Below are positions 4,972-5,456 of a stretch of DNA of 5,456 bases, piece after piece. Both the position numbers and the translations under genes were made by a program. Location: assembly GCA_964650965.1 (NCBI GenBank), contig CAZYYO010000116.1, positions 1 through 5,456 of the forward strand, given 5' to 3'. Each line of letters opens with the position of its first letter. Position 1 is the stretch's first letter. This DNA comes from CAZYYO01 sp964650965. GTDB taxonomy: Bacteria; Bacillota; Clostridia; Lachnospirales; Lachnospiraceae. Below the pieces are notes generated by a model, which worked only from the letters and a program-made list of their open reading frames with translations, did not search any database and was not told the DNA's origin.

Positions 4972-5456
4972 CTACTCCCATTTCAAATGTAATCGATATG
5001 CTTCTACTTTCTCTACAAAAACCTGTTTCATTGCACTATATTGTTCCTGAATACACCGCTTTGGAATGATGTACGCATTTACTTTATTGCTATAGATTAA
5101 CAAATTACTTTTCGTTGTTACAATTTTGTAGATGCCATCCCATGGAAGCAGGGCCTGTTCTTCACTTGCGTCACTTGTAACCTGGATTCCTTCTTCTGTC
5201 AACTGATAATGCAAGGTGCTCTGAAGAACGTCAGACAATGCCACCTGTTGCTTGGAACGCAGCTTCAAGTTTAAAGGCATAAAGAGTAAAAAAACAACTC
5301 CCAGACATACGTACACCATGGAATCTGTAAAATCAATATCTCCATAAGTAACTGCTGTCACAATAAAAATAATACAGGCTGCAACAATAGAAATAATCCC
5401 TTGTCCTGCTGTATATGCATGATACATATTAAAACGATACATGTCCCCATCATTAA
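4972..5456 (-). CDS. YcxB-like membrane protein, 5' end beyond the window
   Basis: The frame is open from the TAG at 4974-4972 to the right edge. An ATG at 5442 would give 156 residues, but no proper Shine-Dalgarno precedes it, and from memory the segment DMYRFNMYH corresponds to an internal conserved stretch of YcxB-type proteins rather than an N terminus, so the true start probably lies outside. Counting from that ATG, two hydrophobic segments lie at about 15-33 and 42-60, followed by basic LKLRSK and a cytoplasmic domain. That domain has LTEEGIQV (81-88), LPWDGIYKIV (99-108) and LLIYSNKVNAYIIPKR (114-129), the pattern of the YcxB C-terminal domain. The function of this family is unknown to me. 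It probably shares a transcript with tsaE, which starts 1 base after its stop. Confidence 0.8.
   Translation of the reverse strand, partial: NDGDMYRFNMYHAYTAGQGIISIVAACIIFIVTAVTYGDIDFTDSMVYVCLGVVFLLFMPLNLKLRSKQQVALSDVLQSTLHYQLTEEGIQVTSDASEEQALLPWDGIYKIVTTKSNLLIYSNKVNAYIIPKRCIQEQYSAMKQVFVEKVEAYRLHLKWE

Noticed and set aside
5174..5202. Possible internal minus-strand promoter upstream of tsaE (TTGACA, 17 bases, TACAAG)
   Set aside because: The spacing is right, but the hexamers coincide with codons for the LTEEGIQV stretch that looks conserved in YcxB-like proteins, there is no TG extension, and the -10 has two mismatches. Chance is a sufficient explanation, though 5'-end mapping could revive it.
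1..5456. CRISPR array, insertion sequence, toxin-antitoxin pair or integration at the tRNA
   Set aside because: No regularly spaced repeats, inverted-repeat ends, transposase or integrase motifs were seen. The genes are housekeeping and uniform in style, and the tRNA 3' end, the usual integration site, is outside the window.

Overview
The window is one tightly packed, single-strand gene cluster, all read on the minus strand (right to left), with no intergenic gap longer than about 54 bases and nothing convincing on the plus strand. In transcription order it holds: a 5'-truncated YcxB-like membrane protein (5456-4972), tsaE (4970-4542), tsaB (4541-3825), rimI (3821-3363), rnz (3335-2424), a small membrane-anchored protein resembling the DUF6715 group (2421-1840), tsaD (1850-822), ispD (820-116), and a tRNA-Ser(UGA) cut off by the window edge (61-1). 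The protein styles, AG-rich Shine-Dalgarno sites, moderately AT-rich composition and gene order suggest a low-to-mid GC Firmicute, most likely a clostridium of the Lachnospiraceae; this is recognition from memory, not a database result.

Region 5456-3363 contains tsaE-tsaB-rimI, the same order as the Bacillus subtilis ydiB-ydiC-ydiD block, in which ydiE (tsaD) follows directly. Here rnz and the DUF6715-like gene (3335-1840) sit between rimI and tsaD. TsaE, TsaB and TsaD form the threonylcarbamoyl-transfer machinery for t6A37 on tRNAs that read ANN codons; TsaC/TsaC2, which makes the threonylcarbamoyl-AMP donor, is not in this window. RimI is a GNAT N-acetyltransferase of the ribosomal S18 type. 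Rnz trims tRNA 3' ends. IspD is the third enzyme of the MEP isoprenoid pathway.

Protein-gene junctions are 0-3 bases apart or overlap, except 27 bases between rimI and rnz. Several Shine-Dalgarno sites lie inside the last codons of the preceding gene, so translational coupling and a common transcript are likely. The operon's own promoter is not visible and must lie beyond position 5456. The tRNA-Ser has a near-ideal vegetative promoter of its own: TTGACA, 17-base spacer with a TG extension, TAGAAT, and A-tracts upstream. Its -35 box contains the ispD stop codon. The theme is tRNA maturation and translation quality, with an isoprenoid gene attached. I do not see a mobile element, CRISPR array, toxin-antitoxin pair or clear new system; the least understood items are the two small membrane proteins.
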